Assembly: GCF_004078655.1 (NCBI RefSeq) | Contig: NZ_RZNC01000001.1 | Location: 372,001 to 436,000 of the forward strand | Source: Labedella populi | GTDB lineage: Bacteria > Actinomycetota > Actinomycetes > Actinomycetales > Microbacteriaceae | Reading direction: 5' to 3' | Length of the DNA stretch: 64,000 bases | Shown: positions 26,649-34,124 of the stretch, in pieces | Layout: every line of letters starts with the position of its first letter | How positions within the stretch are numbered: position 1 is the first letter of the stretch | Translations under genes and position numbers: made by a program | The notes under the pieces: generated by a model | The model's input: only the letters and a program-made list of their open reading frames with translations | Database searches by the model: none | Told to the model about the DNA's origin: nothing

Positions 26649-27048
26649 TGGAGAGGATGCGTGAGGTGTTGCCCGCGATCCACGAGACGAGCGGGAGGAG
26701 CTGTGCGGCGAGCTCCTGGCCGAGCGGCGTGAGGCTGTAGTCGACGCGCGGCGGGATGGTCGGCTGCGCTTCGCGGAGGACGAAGCCGTCGGTCTCGAGC
26801 AGTCTGAGCGTTTGCGCGAGCATCTTCTCGCTGATGCCCTCGACACCTCTCCGGAGTTCGCCCCAGCGCAGCGACCGTTCCGCGAGCGCCACGATCACGA
26901 GCACGCCCCACTTGCTCGTGACGTGATCGAGCACGATGCGCGTCGGACACGCGGCAGGGAAGACGCCGTCGGTCGTGCCCGGCCCCGAGAGCAATGATTC
27001 GAGAGTCGCCGGTTCGGCGAGGGCCTGCGAATTCACGAGACTTTCCAT
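26641..27048 (-). CDS. HxlR-family transcriptional regulator
   Basis: A 135-residue winged-helix regulator. The family pattern CPTRIVLDHVTSKWGVLVIVAL starts at about 34 with the conserved Cys that senses electrophiles in many HxlR proteins, followed by RWGELRRGVEGISEKMLAQTLRLLETDGFV. It is divergent from the NmrA-like oxidoreductase gene 100 bases away, and that pairing is typical for redox- or aldehyde-responsive control. Its last codons and TGA lie inside palindrome copy 2. Despite the family name, nothing shows that it controls hxlBA at 29 kb. Confidence 0.88.
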   Translation of the reverse strand: MESLVNSQALAEPATLESLLSGPGTTDGVFPAACPTRIVLDHVTSKWGVLVIVALAERSLRWGELRRGVEGISEKMLAQTLRLLETDGFVLREAQPTIPPRVDYSLTPLGQELAAQLLPLVSWIAGNTSRILSTP

Positions 27049-27090
27049 AAGGTGGGTAGCTTACCGGAAAGTGGGTACTGTCCGGCGGGA
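27049..27090. promoter_or_regulatory. Candidate HxlR operator region
   Basis: The divergent gap holds GGTGGGTAGCTTACC followed 6 bases later by GTGGGTACT. GGTA and TACC form a small inverted repeat, and GTGGGTA is repeated directly. No binding consensus is known to me, so this is a positional guess. Confidence 0.35.
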
Positions 27091-27148
27091 AGCAAAACAC
27101 ACGGTGCTGCGCTTGCCCTGGAGAACACACCCAAATGGAAGGACCCCC

Positions 27149-28024
27149 ATGACCATCGCCGCCACCCCCATCGTCGTCACTGGCACCACCGGACACCTCG
27201 GCCGACTCGTCGTCGACTCCCTGCTCGCCCGCGGCGTCGTCGCCGCGGACATCGTCGCCATCGGGCGGAGCGCCGAGAAGCTCGCCGACGTCGCGTCGAC
27301 CGGTGTGCGCACCGCGATCGCCGACTACTCCGACCGCGCATCGCTCGACGTGGCGTTCGCGGGAGCAGGCAGCCTCGTGCTGGTCTCGGGCAGCGAGGTC
27401 GGCCAGCGTGTCCAGCAGCACTCCAACGCGATCGACGCGGCGGTCGACGCCGGCATCTCGCGCGTCGTCTACACGAGCGCGCCCCACGCGACCACCTCTG
27501 CCCTCGTCCTCGCGCCCGAGCACAAGGCGACGGAGGAGTACCTGGCGTCGACCGGCGTCGCGAGCACCGTGCTCCGCAACAACTGGTACTCCGAGAACTA
27601 CGCCACCGACGTCGAGCGCTCGGGCGAGTCCGGTGTCCTCCTGTCGAGCACGGGGGATGGCCGGGTAGCGAGCGCGTCGCGCGCCGACTACGCCGACGCC
27701 GTCGCGGCGGTCCTCACGACCGACGGCCACGAGGGCGCCGTCTACGAACTCTCGGGCGACATCGCATGGAGCTACGACGAGCTCGCCGCGGCGATCGCCG
27801 AGATCAGCGGCACGCCCGTCGAGTGGAAGAACGTGAGCGCCGAGGAGCACGTCGCGATCCTTATCGGCGCGGGCCTCGACGAGGGAACGGCTGGATTCGT
27901 CGTCGCTCTCGACGGCAACATCCGCGACGGACTCCTCGCTGAGACGAGCGGCGACCTCGCCCGCCTCATCGGCCGCCCGACGACGCCCCTCATCGACGGT
28001 CTGCGCGCCGCGACCTCGAACTGA
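27149..28024 (+). CDS. NmrA-like NAD(P)-binding oxidoreductase
   Basis: A 291-residue atypical short-chain dehydrogenase of the NmrA/quinone-reductase (QorB-like) type. The dinucleotide motif VTGTTGHLGRLVVDSLL is near the amino end, and family features VYTSAPHA, STVLRNNWYSENY and VYELSGDIAWSYDELA follow. The ATG has AAGGA upstream at 27139-27143. The divergent HxlR gene suggests that it is induced by reactive quinones or aldehydes, which is inference. The intergenic gap contains repeated GTGGGTA motifs that may be the HxlR site. Confidence 0.87.
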   Translation: MTIAATPIVVTGTTGHLGRLVVDSLLARGVVAADIVAIGRSAEKLADVASTGVRTAIADYSDRASLDVAFAGAGSLVLVSGSEVGQRVQQHSNAIDAAVDAGISRVVYTSAPHATTSALVLAPEHKATEEYLASTGVASTVLRNNWYSENYATDVERSGESGVLLSSTGDGRVASASRADYADAVAAVLTTDGHEGAVYELSGDIAWSYDELAAAIAEISGTPVEWKNVSAEEHVAILIGAGLDEGTAGFVVALDGNIRDGLLAETSGDLARLIGRPTTPLIDGLRAATSN

Positions 28025-28034
28025 GGACCGTGCG

Positions 28035-28096
28035 CTCGGCGGGTGCGCCGAGTGATCACCTTCGACGCCCGCCCCGTGAGTGACCGCGGGGTGGGC
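28035..28096. terminator. Tandem hairpins between convergent genes
   Basis: CTCGGCG (28035-28041) and CGCCGAG (28046-28052) form a perfect 7-bp stem. GCCCGCCCCG (28067-28076) pairs with CGGGGTGGGC (28087-28096) at 9 of 10 positions. They lie between the NmrA-like gene and the LuxR gene stops and can end transcripts from both sides. Confidence 0.6.
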
Positions 28097-28198
28097 ATCG
28101 TGGATGCCGGCGCCGCTCGCTCGCGCCCGTGACCTCCCTGTCCGAGTGGTGATCGCGCGTGACGAGTGAGGTCACCCGACGCGCGGCCGCCCGATCGG

Positions 28199-28984
28199 TC
28201 AGTGGGTCGCGAGGGCCACGAGCTCCGAGCGCGAGGCGGCGCCGGCCTTCCGCAGCAGGTTCGACACGTGGAATTTCACCGTGTTCTCGCTGATCGCGAG
28301 CTCCCCCGCGATGGCGCGATTGCGGGCGCCCGACGCGACGAGGCGGAGCACCTCGCGCTCGCGCGCGCTCAGCGCGACGCTGTCGAGCGACTCGGGCAAC
28401 GCCGGGGGATCGAGCGGAAGCCGGATCGCGAGATCCGAGCCCCATCCCGGGGTCGACGAGACGCCGAGCTCACCGCCGAGTGCCGCGACCCGCTCGGCGA
28501 TCGGTCGCAGCGAGTCATCGTGGGCGGTCAGTTCGCCGCGGCCGTCGTCCCGGATGTCGATGAGCAGATTCAGGCCGTCGCAATCCCACTGGATGCGGAC
28601 GCGGTTCGTCTCGCCGTGATCGACGAAGGCCAGTACGGCGCTCCGGACGATCGCGCGCGCGGCGTGGGCGACCTCACCGGGGAGGGCTCGGCCCGTCGCG
28701 GGCGGCTCGACGAACTGGACGTCGAGGTCGCCGTGGCGGACGAGGGGCCTGAGGTCGTTCCGGAGCCGTGCGAAGGCGCCGACGACGGGCTCGACGAGGC
28801 TGTCGCGGAACTCGTCGCTCGCCGTGCGGAGATCCACGAGCGCTCCGGCCGCGAGGTCCGTCGCCATCGTCCGCGCGGCACGGTCGTCGAGGCGGCGCGA
28901 GCGGAGCACCGCGAGGATCGACTCGAGCGTCACCGCGTGACGGTCGGCCTGGTCGGCGGCGAGTTGGTGCGGGTCGGCGGTCAT
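28199..28984 (-). CDS. LuxR-family regulator with an HATPase-like domain
   Basis: About 261 residues from the ATG at 28984. The middle (about 110-180) resembles a histidine-kinase-type ATPase domain: LNLLIDIRDDGRGE as a G1-like box, then LRPIAERVAALGGELGVSSTPGWGSDLAIRLPL. The end (about 195-261) is a LuxR helix-turn-helix, LSAREREVLRLVASGARNRAIAGELAISENTVKFHVSNLL. There is no receiver or His-phosphoacceptor region. The fusion suggests an ATP- or partner-responsive DNA-binding protein. It is divergent from hxlB, so it may control the formaldehyde-fixation genes, which is inference. Confidence 0.78.
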   Translation of the reverse strand: MTADPHQLAADQADRHAVTLESILAVLRSRRLDDRAARTMATDLAAGALVDLRTASDEFRDSLVEPVVGAFARLRNDLRPLVRHGDLDVQFVEPPATGRALPGEVAHAARAIVRSAVLAFVDHGETNRVRIQWDCDGLNLLIDIRDDGRGELTAHDDSLRPIAERVAALGGELGVSSTPGWGSDLAIRLPLDPPALPESLDSVALSAREREVLRLVASGARNRAIAGELAISENTVKFHVSNLLRKAGAASRSELVALATH

Positions 28985-29082
28985 GGCCCGACTATACGCT
29001 CCGCCCATCCCATTCTTTCGGGTAGGCTGACCCGTTCCAACGGGGGAGCGTCCGGCCCCGATGCGCGTCCCAGGATGGAGAG

Positions 29083-29676
29083 ATGACTTCCCCCGAGATC
29101 TCCGTGGCGGACTCCCTTGTCCTGATACGGGGCGAGCTCGACGCCCTCGCCGACCGCGTGCTCGCCGAGTCGGGTGCCGGTGCCGCCCCGAACCCCCTCG
29201 AGGCGGTCACCGACCTCGTCGCGTCCGCCGATCGGGTGTTCGTGGTGGGCGCCGGCCGTTCCGGTCTCGCCCTGCGGATGACGGCGATGCGCCTCATGCA
29301 CCTGGGGCTCGACGTCCACGTCGTGGGGGAGGTCACGACGCCGGCCATCGCCGCGGGCGACGTACTCCTCACAGCGAGCGGGTCCGGTACGACGGACGCC
29401 ATCGTGCGCGCGGCAGAGACAGCGGCCGACGCCGGAGCGCGGATCGCGGTGATCACGACGGCCGCCGCCTCGCCACTCGCATCGCTCGCGACCGCTGTCG
29501 TCGTCGTTCCGGCCGCCGAGAAGCGCGATCGATCGGGCGCCGCGTCGGCGCAGTACGCCGGCAGCCTGTTCGAGCAGATCATCGTGCTGCTCGGCGACGC
29601 CCTCTTCCACACCCTCTGGACGCGCTCGGGCGTGAGCGCCGACGAGCTCTGGCCCCGTCACGCCAACCTCGAGTGA
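29083..29676 (+). CDS. hxlB: 6-phospho-3-hexuloisomerase
   Basis: A 197-residue SIS-domain isomerase that converts D-arabino-3-hexulose 6-phosphate to fructose 6-phosphate in the ribulose monophosphate pathway. The SIS fold shows as VFVVGAGRSGLALRMTAMRLMHLGLDVHVVGE, LTASGSGTTD and the ending FEQIIVLLGDALFHTLW. The ATG follows GGATGGAG. hxlA lies 42 bases downstream, confirming the pathway. In a heterotroph the pair usually serves to detoxify formaldehyde or to supply pentoses. Confidence 0.92.
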   Translation: MTSPEISVADSLVLIRGELDALADRVLAESGAGAAPNPLEAVTDLVASADRVFVVGAGRSGLALRMTAMRLMHLGLDVHVVGEVTTPAIAAGDVLLTASGSGTTDAIVRAAETAADAGARIAVITTAAASPLASLATAVVVVPAAEKRDRSGAASAQYAGSLFEQIIVLLGDALFHTLWTRSGVSADELWPRHANLE

Positions 29677-29718
29677 CGCCGACCTCTTCTCTCCCCCCAC
29701 TACACGGATAGGAACATC

Positions 29719-30345
29719 ATGAAACTGCAGTTCGCCATGGACACCCTCACGACCGAAGCCGCCCTCGAGCTCGCCGCCGCCGCGGCGCCGCACGTCGACA
29801 TCCTCGAGCTCGGCACCCCGCTCATCAAGAGCGCCGGACTCTCCGCCGTGACAGCGATCAAGGAAGCGCACCCCGACAAGATCGTCTTCGCCGACCTCAA
29901 GACGATGGACGCGGGCGAGCTCGAGGCCGACATGACCTTCGCCGCAGGCGCCGACCTCGTGACCGTGCTCGGTTCCGCGGGCGACAGCACGATCGCCGGA
30001 GCGGTCACGGCCGCCAAAAAGCACGGCAAGGGCGTCGTCGTCGACCTCATCGGGGTCGCCGACAAGCCGAAGCGCGCCAAGGAGGTCGTCGCCCTCGGTG
30101 CCGAGTTCGTCGAGATGCACGCGGGCCTCGACGAGCAGGCCGAGGAGGGCTTCACGTTCTCCACCCTGCTGCGCGACGGCGAGGCGTCCGGCGTGCCGTT
30201 CTCGGTCGCCGGCGGTATCAACGCGTCGACGATCGCGTCCGTCCAGCAGTCCGGCGCTCAGGTCGCCGTCGCCGGCGGAGCCATCTACGGCGCGGACGAC
30301 GTGGGAGCCGCCGCTGCGGAGCTCCGCGCCGCGATCACCGACTGA
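29719..30345 (+). CDS. hxlA: 3-hexulose-6-phosphate synthase
   Basis: A 208-residue (beta/alpha)8 aldolase of the orotidine-decarboxylase suprafamily that joins formaldehyde to ribulose 5-phosphate. Family marks are MKLQFAMDTLTTEAALEL, ILELGTPLIKSAGL, the catalytic Asp-x-Lys-x-x-Asp as FADLKTMDAG and VSVAGGINASTI-like phosphate loop (FSVAGGINASTIAS). It is co-transcribed with hxlB. A large inverted repeat beyond its stop probably ends the message. Confidence 0.93.
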   Translation: MKLQFAMDTLTTEAALELAAAAAPHVDILELGTPLIKSAGLSAVTAIKEAHPDKIVFADLKTMDAGELEADMTFAAGADLVTVLGSAGDSTIAGAVTAAKKHGKGVVVDLIGVADKPKRAKEVVALGAEFVEMHAGLDEQAEEGFTFSTLLRDGEASGVPFSVAGGINASTIASVQQSGAQVAVAGGAIYGADDVGAAAAELRAAITD

Positions 30346-30376
30346 TCGGCTGACCGGCCCCGCCGTCAGCCCATCG

Positions 30377-30440
30377 AGCGCTGCAGTTCGAGCCGAGCGC
30401 GACAGAATCATCTGTTGCGCGCGGCTCGAGGTGTAGCGCT
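30377..30440. terminator. Large inverted repeat between hxlA and the MFS gene
   Basis: Two 30-base arms (30377-30406, 30411-30440) around the loop ATCA match at 25 of 30 positions, with TCGAGCCG at the core. The position between convergent stops fits a bidirectional terminator. The stem is longer than usual. Confidence 0.6.
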
Positions 30441-30482
30441 CGCCGCGTTGCGGGGGTGGCCGGGGCGGCGGGCTGTCCGGTG

Positions 30483-31904
30483 TCAGCGGCGGGCGCGGTG
30501 CTGCTTGGGAATCGAACCCGTCGGCGTGCGCTTCGAGCCGACGTTGTGGCGCGTGTTCGTTCCGGGCAGCGGGATCGTGATGGGGGACGTGAGCGCCACT
30601 TGCTCGGAGAAGTCCTCGGGTACGACGCTCGTCGGCCGAGCGCGCTGCTTGCCGGTGTACTCGACGGCCACACCGAGTCGCGCGTCGCGGGAGCGGCGAA
30701 CCCGCAGATCCTTCGCGATCACGAGCCACGTGAACGCGATCACCGCGGCGACAAGGCCCGCGACGCCGCCCACGATGAGCGCCCAGCGGGGCCCGAACGC
30801 GTTCGCGACGGCTCCGACGATGGGGGCACCGATGGGCGTCCCACCCATGAGGATCGCCATGTACAGCGCCATGACGCGGCCGCGCACGGCGGGTTCCGTC
30901 GTCGTCTGCACGTAGCCGTTCGCCGTCGTCAGCATCGTGACGGTCGCGAAGCCGATGAGGATGAGCGAGACGCCGAACGTCCAGAACGTGGGCATGAGCG
31001 ACGACGTGATCGCCGCGAGACCGAAGCCCGCCGAGGCGAGGATGACGACGCGCAAGCGCGCGCGCTCTCGCCGGGCCGCGAGCAGCGCTCCCGTGAGTGA
31101 CCCGATCGCGAGGATCGACGACAGGAGGCCGTACTCGCCGGCTCCGCGGCCGAACTCCACGGCCATCGTCGACGCGAAGATCGGGAAGTTCATGCCGAAC
31201 GCGCCGATGAGGAAGACGACAGCGAAGACCACGAGGAGATCCGGGCGGCCGCGCACGTAGCGGAAGCCCTCCGCGAGCTGCCCCTTGGAGCGGGTGGCGC
31301 GCGGTCGCGGGCGCAACTCCGACGTGCGGATGTTCACGAGCGCGATGATCATCGCCACGAACGTCACGGCATTGAGCACGAACACCCAGCCCGCTCCGAT
31401 CAGGACGATGAGGAGACCGGACACCGCCGGCCCGATCATGCGCGCGGCGTTGAACGACGCGGCGTTGAGGGCGACGGCGTTCGACATGTTGTGCTCATCG
31501 ACGAGGTCCGAGACGAAGGTCTGCCGGGCGGGCCCATCGACCGCGTTCACGAGACCGAGGGCGAGCGCGAAGAGGTAGAGGTGCCAGAGCTCGGCGTGAC
31601 CGAGGATGAGCAGGAGGCCGAGGCCGAGGCCCAGCAGCAGCAGGAGCGACTGCGTGACCATGATGATCTTGCGGCGGTCGAAGCGGTCGGCGATGAGTCC
31701 GGTGATCGGCACGAGAAGCAGCTGCGGACCGAACTGCAGCGCCATCGTGGTGCCGACGGCTACCGCGTCGTTGTCGGTCAGGTCGGTGAGGACGACCCAG
31801 TTCTGCGTGGTCGCCTGCATCCAGCTGCCGATGTTCGACACGAGCGCGCCGATGAACCACAACCGGTAGTTGCGGACGGAGAGCGAGCGGAACATGGCGC
31901 TCAT
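30483..31904 (-). CDS. MFS exporter (MFS_3/EntS-like)
   Basis: A 473-residue transporter with about 11-12 membrane helices. It opens with MFRSLSVRNYRLWFIGALVSNIGSWMQ and has the loop motif ADRFDRRKIIMVTQ after helix 2, both typical of the enterobactin-exporter-like MFS_3 group. A hydrophilic tail of about 70 residues follows the last helix. It overlaps the upstream MarR gene by four bases and is presumably a drug or metabolite exporter under its control. The substrate is unknown. Confidence 0.9.
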   Translation of the reverse strand: MSAMFRSLSVRNYRLWFIGALVSNIGSWMQATTQNWVVLTDLTDNDAVAVGTTMALQFGPQLLLVPITGLIADRFDRRKIIMVTQSLLLLLGLGLGLLLILGHAELWHLYLFALALGLVNAVDGPARQTFVSDLVDEHNMSNAVALNAASFNAARMIGPAVSGLLIVLIGAGWVFVLNAVTFVAMIIALVNIRTSELRPRPRATRSKGQLAEGFRYVRGRPDLLVVFAVVFLIGAFGMNFPIFASTMAVEFGRGAGEYGLLSSILAIGSLTGALLAARRERARLRVVILASAGFGLAAITSSLMPTFWTFGVSLILIGFATVTMLTTANGYVQTTTEPAVRGRVMALYMAILMGGTPIGAPIVGAVANAFGPRWALIVGGVAGLVAAVIAFTWLVIAKDLRVRRSRDARLGVAVEYTGKQRARPTSVVPEDFSEQVALTSPITIPLPGTNTRHNVGSKRTPTGSIPKQHRARR

Positions 31905-32326
31905 CGTTCCGCCATCCTCTGCATGATGGCGGCGGCATCAGCGATGGTCGCGCGGTCTTCGGGGCTGAGCGCCTTGAGGGCGTGCGTCAGCCAGGCGTCG
32001 CGTTTCTTGACGGTGGCTTTCACGGTGTCCGTTCCGCTCGGGGTGAGCGTGATGGTGACGCGTCGCTTGTCCTCGCTGTCGGTCACCCGCGTGAGGTATC
32101 CGAGTTCTTCGAGGAAACCGACGGTGCGGTTCATGGAGGGGGCGGAGACGCGTTCGCGTTCCGCGAGGGAGCTGAGGGTGTGCGGGCCGTGCGTGAACAG
32201 GGCGGCGAGGACCGAGAACTGGCCGTCGCTGAGATCGTCGTCGGACTTCTCCGCGCGCAGTCGGCGAGCCAACCGGAACGTGCCCATTCGCAGATCCGAA
32301 CTCTGTTCGGCGATGGTGCGAGGCAT
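31901..32326 (-). CDS. MarR-family transcriptional regulator
   Basis: A 141-residue winged-helix regulator: LSDGQFSVLAALFTHGPHTLSSLAERERVSAPSMNRTVGFLEELGYL and DSEDKRRVTITLTPSG (wing) are classical MarR features. It overlaps the downstream exporter gene (ATGA) and is likely its repressor, released by a substrate of the exporter. An inverted repeat just upstream of its start is the probable operator. Confidence 0.92.
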   Translation of the reverse strand: MPRTIAEQSSDLRMGTFRLARRLRAEKSDDDLSDGQFSVLAALFTHGPHTLSSLAERERVSAPSMNRTVGFLEELGYLTRVTDSEDKRRVTITLTPSGTDTVKATVKKRDAWLTHALKALSPEDRATIADAAAIMQRMAER

Positions 32327-32331
32327 ATTAC

Positions 32332-32357
32332 TTAGCGTAACTCATTACCCTCGCTAA
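32332..32357. promoter_or_regulatory. Candidate MarR operator
   Basis: TTAGCG (32332-32337) and CGCTAA (32352-32357) form an inverted repeat separated by 14 AT-richer bases, starting 6 bases before the MarR ATG. AT-rich inverted repeats at this position are usual for MarR autorepression. Confidence 0.55.
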
Positions 32358-32383
32358 CTATTCCCGCCTCCCCCCCCCTCTCT

Positions 32384-32443
32384 CCCCCCTGAACACTTCC
32401 TCTGTGCGCGAATTTTCAAGCACAAAGGAAGTGTTCAGGGGGG
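32384..32443. repeat. Long palindrome with 12-base loop, copy 3
   Basis: Arms 32384-32407 and 32420-32443 (24 bases) pair with one C-A mismatch around the loop GCGAATTTTCAA. Pairing continues outward through CTCTC and GAGAG. It lies between the divergent MarR and alpha/beta hydrolase genes, so it cannot be a simple terminator for either. Confidence 0.85.
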
Positions 32444-32474
32444 AGAGAGGGAGCGGCGTAGGTAGGGTGTGGGG

Positions 32475-33317
32475 GTGAGTGAGGCCCCCGAGACGCGGAC
32501 CCTCGTCGACGCCGACGGGGTCACCATCTGGTACTACGTGTGGGCGGCGGAGGATCCGCGCGGCATCGTGCACATCGCGCACGGAGCGGGTGAGCACGCC
32601 GGGCGGTACGCGGCGCTCGCCGCCGATCTGAATGGCGCCGGCTTCGCCGTGATAGCGGACGACCACCGCGGGCACGGCGCGACGGGGGAGAATCACCTCG
32701 GCCTCGGTCGCCTCGGCGACGGGACGACGCGCGGGGCCATCCGGTCCGTGCTCCACGTCGGTCAGGCCATCGCCGACGCGTACCCCGGCGTGCCGATCGT
32801 GCTCCTCGGCCACAGCTGGGGCTCACTCATGGCGCAGAGGATCGTGACGCGCGAGCATCCCTACTCGGCGCTCGTCCTGTCCGGGACCTCGCTCGCCGTG
32901 CCCGGCGTCATCAACGCCGGCGACCTCAACAAGCGGTGGCGGACGCCGGGAAGCACAGGACTCGAGTGGTTGTCGCGGGACCCGACCGTCGGGGCGGCGT
33001 TCGCCAAGGACCCGCGAGCGTTCGACATCGCGCAGCAGCCCGTGTGGACGGCGATCCAGGCGTTCGCGTTCCTCGGGCGGCCGCCGCGGCGGATGCCGCG
33101 TGATCTACCCGTCCTGATCCAGGGGGGCTCGGACGATCCTCTCGGCGGAACGCGCGGGATGCGGCTGCTGCGTGACGCGTACGTGAAGCGGTCGAGGCTC
33201 TCGGACGTGACGCTCCAGGTCTACGAGGGCGCACGGCACGAGATCTACAAGGAGACGAACCGCGACGAGATCGTCGCTGACCTCATCGCCTGGCTCGACG
33301 CCCGCGTCCCGCGCTGA
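32475..33317 (+). CDS. Alpha/beta hydrolase, monoacylglycerol-lipase-like
   Basis: About 280 residues. VHIAHGAGEHAGRYAALAADL is the oxyanion-hole region of monoglyceride lipases, ADDHRGHGAT follows, the nucleophile elbow is LLGHSWGSLMAQ, and the catalytic Asp/His fall in IQGGSDDPLGG and YEGARHEIYKE. The GTG at 32475 or the one two codons earlier is the likely start. It is monocistronic and follows palindrome copy 3 by 31 bases, so its promoter must overlap or neighbour that element. Confidence 0.88.
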   Translation: MSEAPETRTLVDADGVTIWYYVWAAEDPRGIVHIAHGAGEHAGRYAALAADLNGAGFAVIADDHRGHGATGENHLGLGRLGDGTTRGAIRSVLHVGQAIADAYPGVPIVLLGHSWGSLMAQRIVTREHPYSALVLSGTSLAVPGVINAGDLNKRWRTPGSTGLEWLSRDPTVGAAFAKDPRAFDIAQQPVWTAIQAFAFLGRPPRRMPRDLPVLIQGGSDDPLGGTRGMRLLRDAYVKRSRLSDVTLQVYEGARHEIYKETNRDEIVADLIAWLDARVPR

Positions 33318-33343
33318 GGCGGGTCGGTGGGCGACGGGCGCGG

Positions 33344-33934
33344 TCAGGCGCGGATGCGGTCGAGGAACGCGTCGACGAGGGAGCGCTGCACGTCGGGCGT
33401 CATCTCCGTGGGGTACAGCACCGCCTGCACGGAGATTCCGTCGATGAGGACGAGGAGTTCGTTCACGGTGAGCGTGATGTCGAGGTCGGCCCGGAGCGCC
33501 CCGGCGTCGCGAGCCGCGGTGAGGCCGTCGGTCCACCAGCCCCGCGCGACGACCATCGAGTCCGCCCGCACCTCGGCGAGCGCGGGGTTCGTGATCGCGC
33601 GACCCATGTAGCTGAGGTCGATGAGGGCCTCTGTGCGCTTCTCGTCGTCGAGCGGCATCGCCTCGTGCAGCATCTCGCTCAGCAGTTCGAAGGTGTCGAG
33701 TCCCGCCGCCCGCTCCGCGACGCGGTCGTAGACGCGCTGATAGGCGAGCTTGTGCGCCTGGATGAGCACGTCGTCCTTGTTCGCGAAGTAGTGGGCGAGC
33801 GCCCCGTTCGAGACGCCGGCGGCCTTCGCGATCTCGCGCACGGTCGCCGCCTCGAGGCCCTGCTGGCTGATGACCCGCCACGTCGCTTCGAGCACCGTCG
33901 CCCGGCGCTCGTCATGGTCCACGATCTTCGGCAT
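33344..33934 (-). CDS. TetR-family transcriptional regulator
   Basis: A 196-residue regulator: VLEATWRVISQQGLEAATVREIAKAAGVSNGALAHYFANKDDVLIQAHKLAY is the TetR DNA-binding domain (about 12-62), and the rest is a helical ligand-binding domain. The ATG at 33934 (MPKIVDHDERR) is chosen because longer starts run into the divergent promoter. It faces the aminotransferase gene, and sites with TTTCGGACG lie in the gap and in front of the aldo/keto reductase at 41 kb. It probably controls the whole 34-42 kb group. Confidence 0.88.
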   Translation of the reverse strand: MPKIVDHDERRATVLEATWRVISQQGLEAATVREIAKAAGVSNGALAHYFANKDDVLIQAHKLAYQRVYDRVAERAAGLDTFELLSEMLHEAMPLDDEKRTEALIDLSYMGRAITNPALAEVRADSMVVARGWWTDGLTAARDAGALRADLDITLTVNELLVLIDGISVQAVLYPTEMTPDVQRSLVDAFLDRIRA

Positions 33935-33987
33935 GTCGTGCGCCTCCCTCCTGCGCGAGCGTTCGGCGCGACTCCATCGTCGCAAGT

Positions 33988-34060
33988 GTTTTCGGACGCT
34001 TGCCCTATTTAACCTACCCGTAACGGGATCGAAATCTATTTCGGACGGCTGTACCAAAAA
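33988..34060. promoter_or_regulatory. Two degenerate TetR operator sites
   Basis: GTTTTCGGACG starts at 33988, and a second site at 34037-34060 (TATTTCGGACG...ACCAAAAA) matches 16 of 24 bases of the perfect palindrome at 40999-41022. Both lie between the divergent TetR and aminotransferase genes. Confidence 0.6.
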
Positions 34061-34124
34061 CTGGATGCACCGGGCGCCCGCGGTCTCCGCATCCCTCGCC
34101 CGGTCCCCAGCGAGAAGGACCCCC

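Noticed and set aside
28129-28175. GTGACCTC…GAGGTCAC inverted repeat as a regulator site
   Set aside because: Perfect but only 8 bases with a 31-base spacer, located between convergent gene ends beside two better hairpins. More likely incidental or part of the terminator region.
26641-30345. HxlR regulator at 26.6 kb as controller of hxlBA
   Set aside because: Tempting because of the name, but it is divergent from an NmrA-like gene and separated from hxlBA by two other genes. The LuxR-type gene is the closer candidate.
32384-32443. Simple terminator for the palindrome at 32.4 kb
   Set aside because: It lies between divergent starts, where no transcript of either neighbour should end.
22881-32460. 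CRISPR array made of the repeated palindromes
   Set aside because: Copies are kilobases apart with genes between, and no regular spacer structure exists anywhere in the window.
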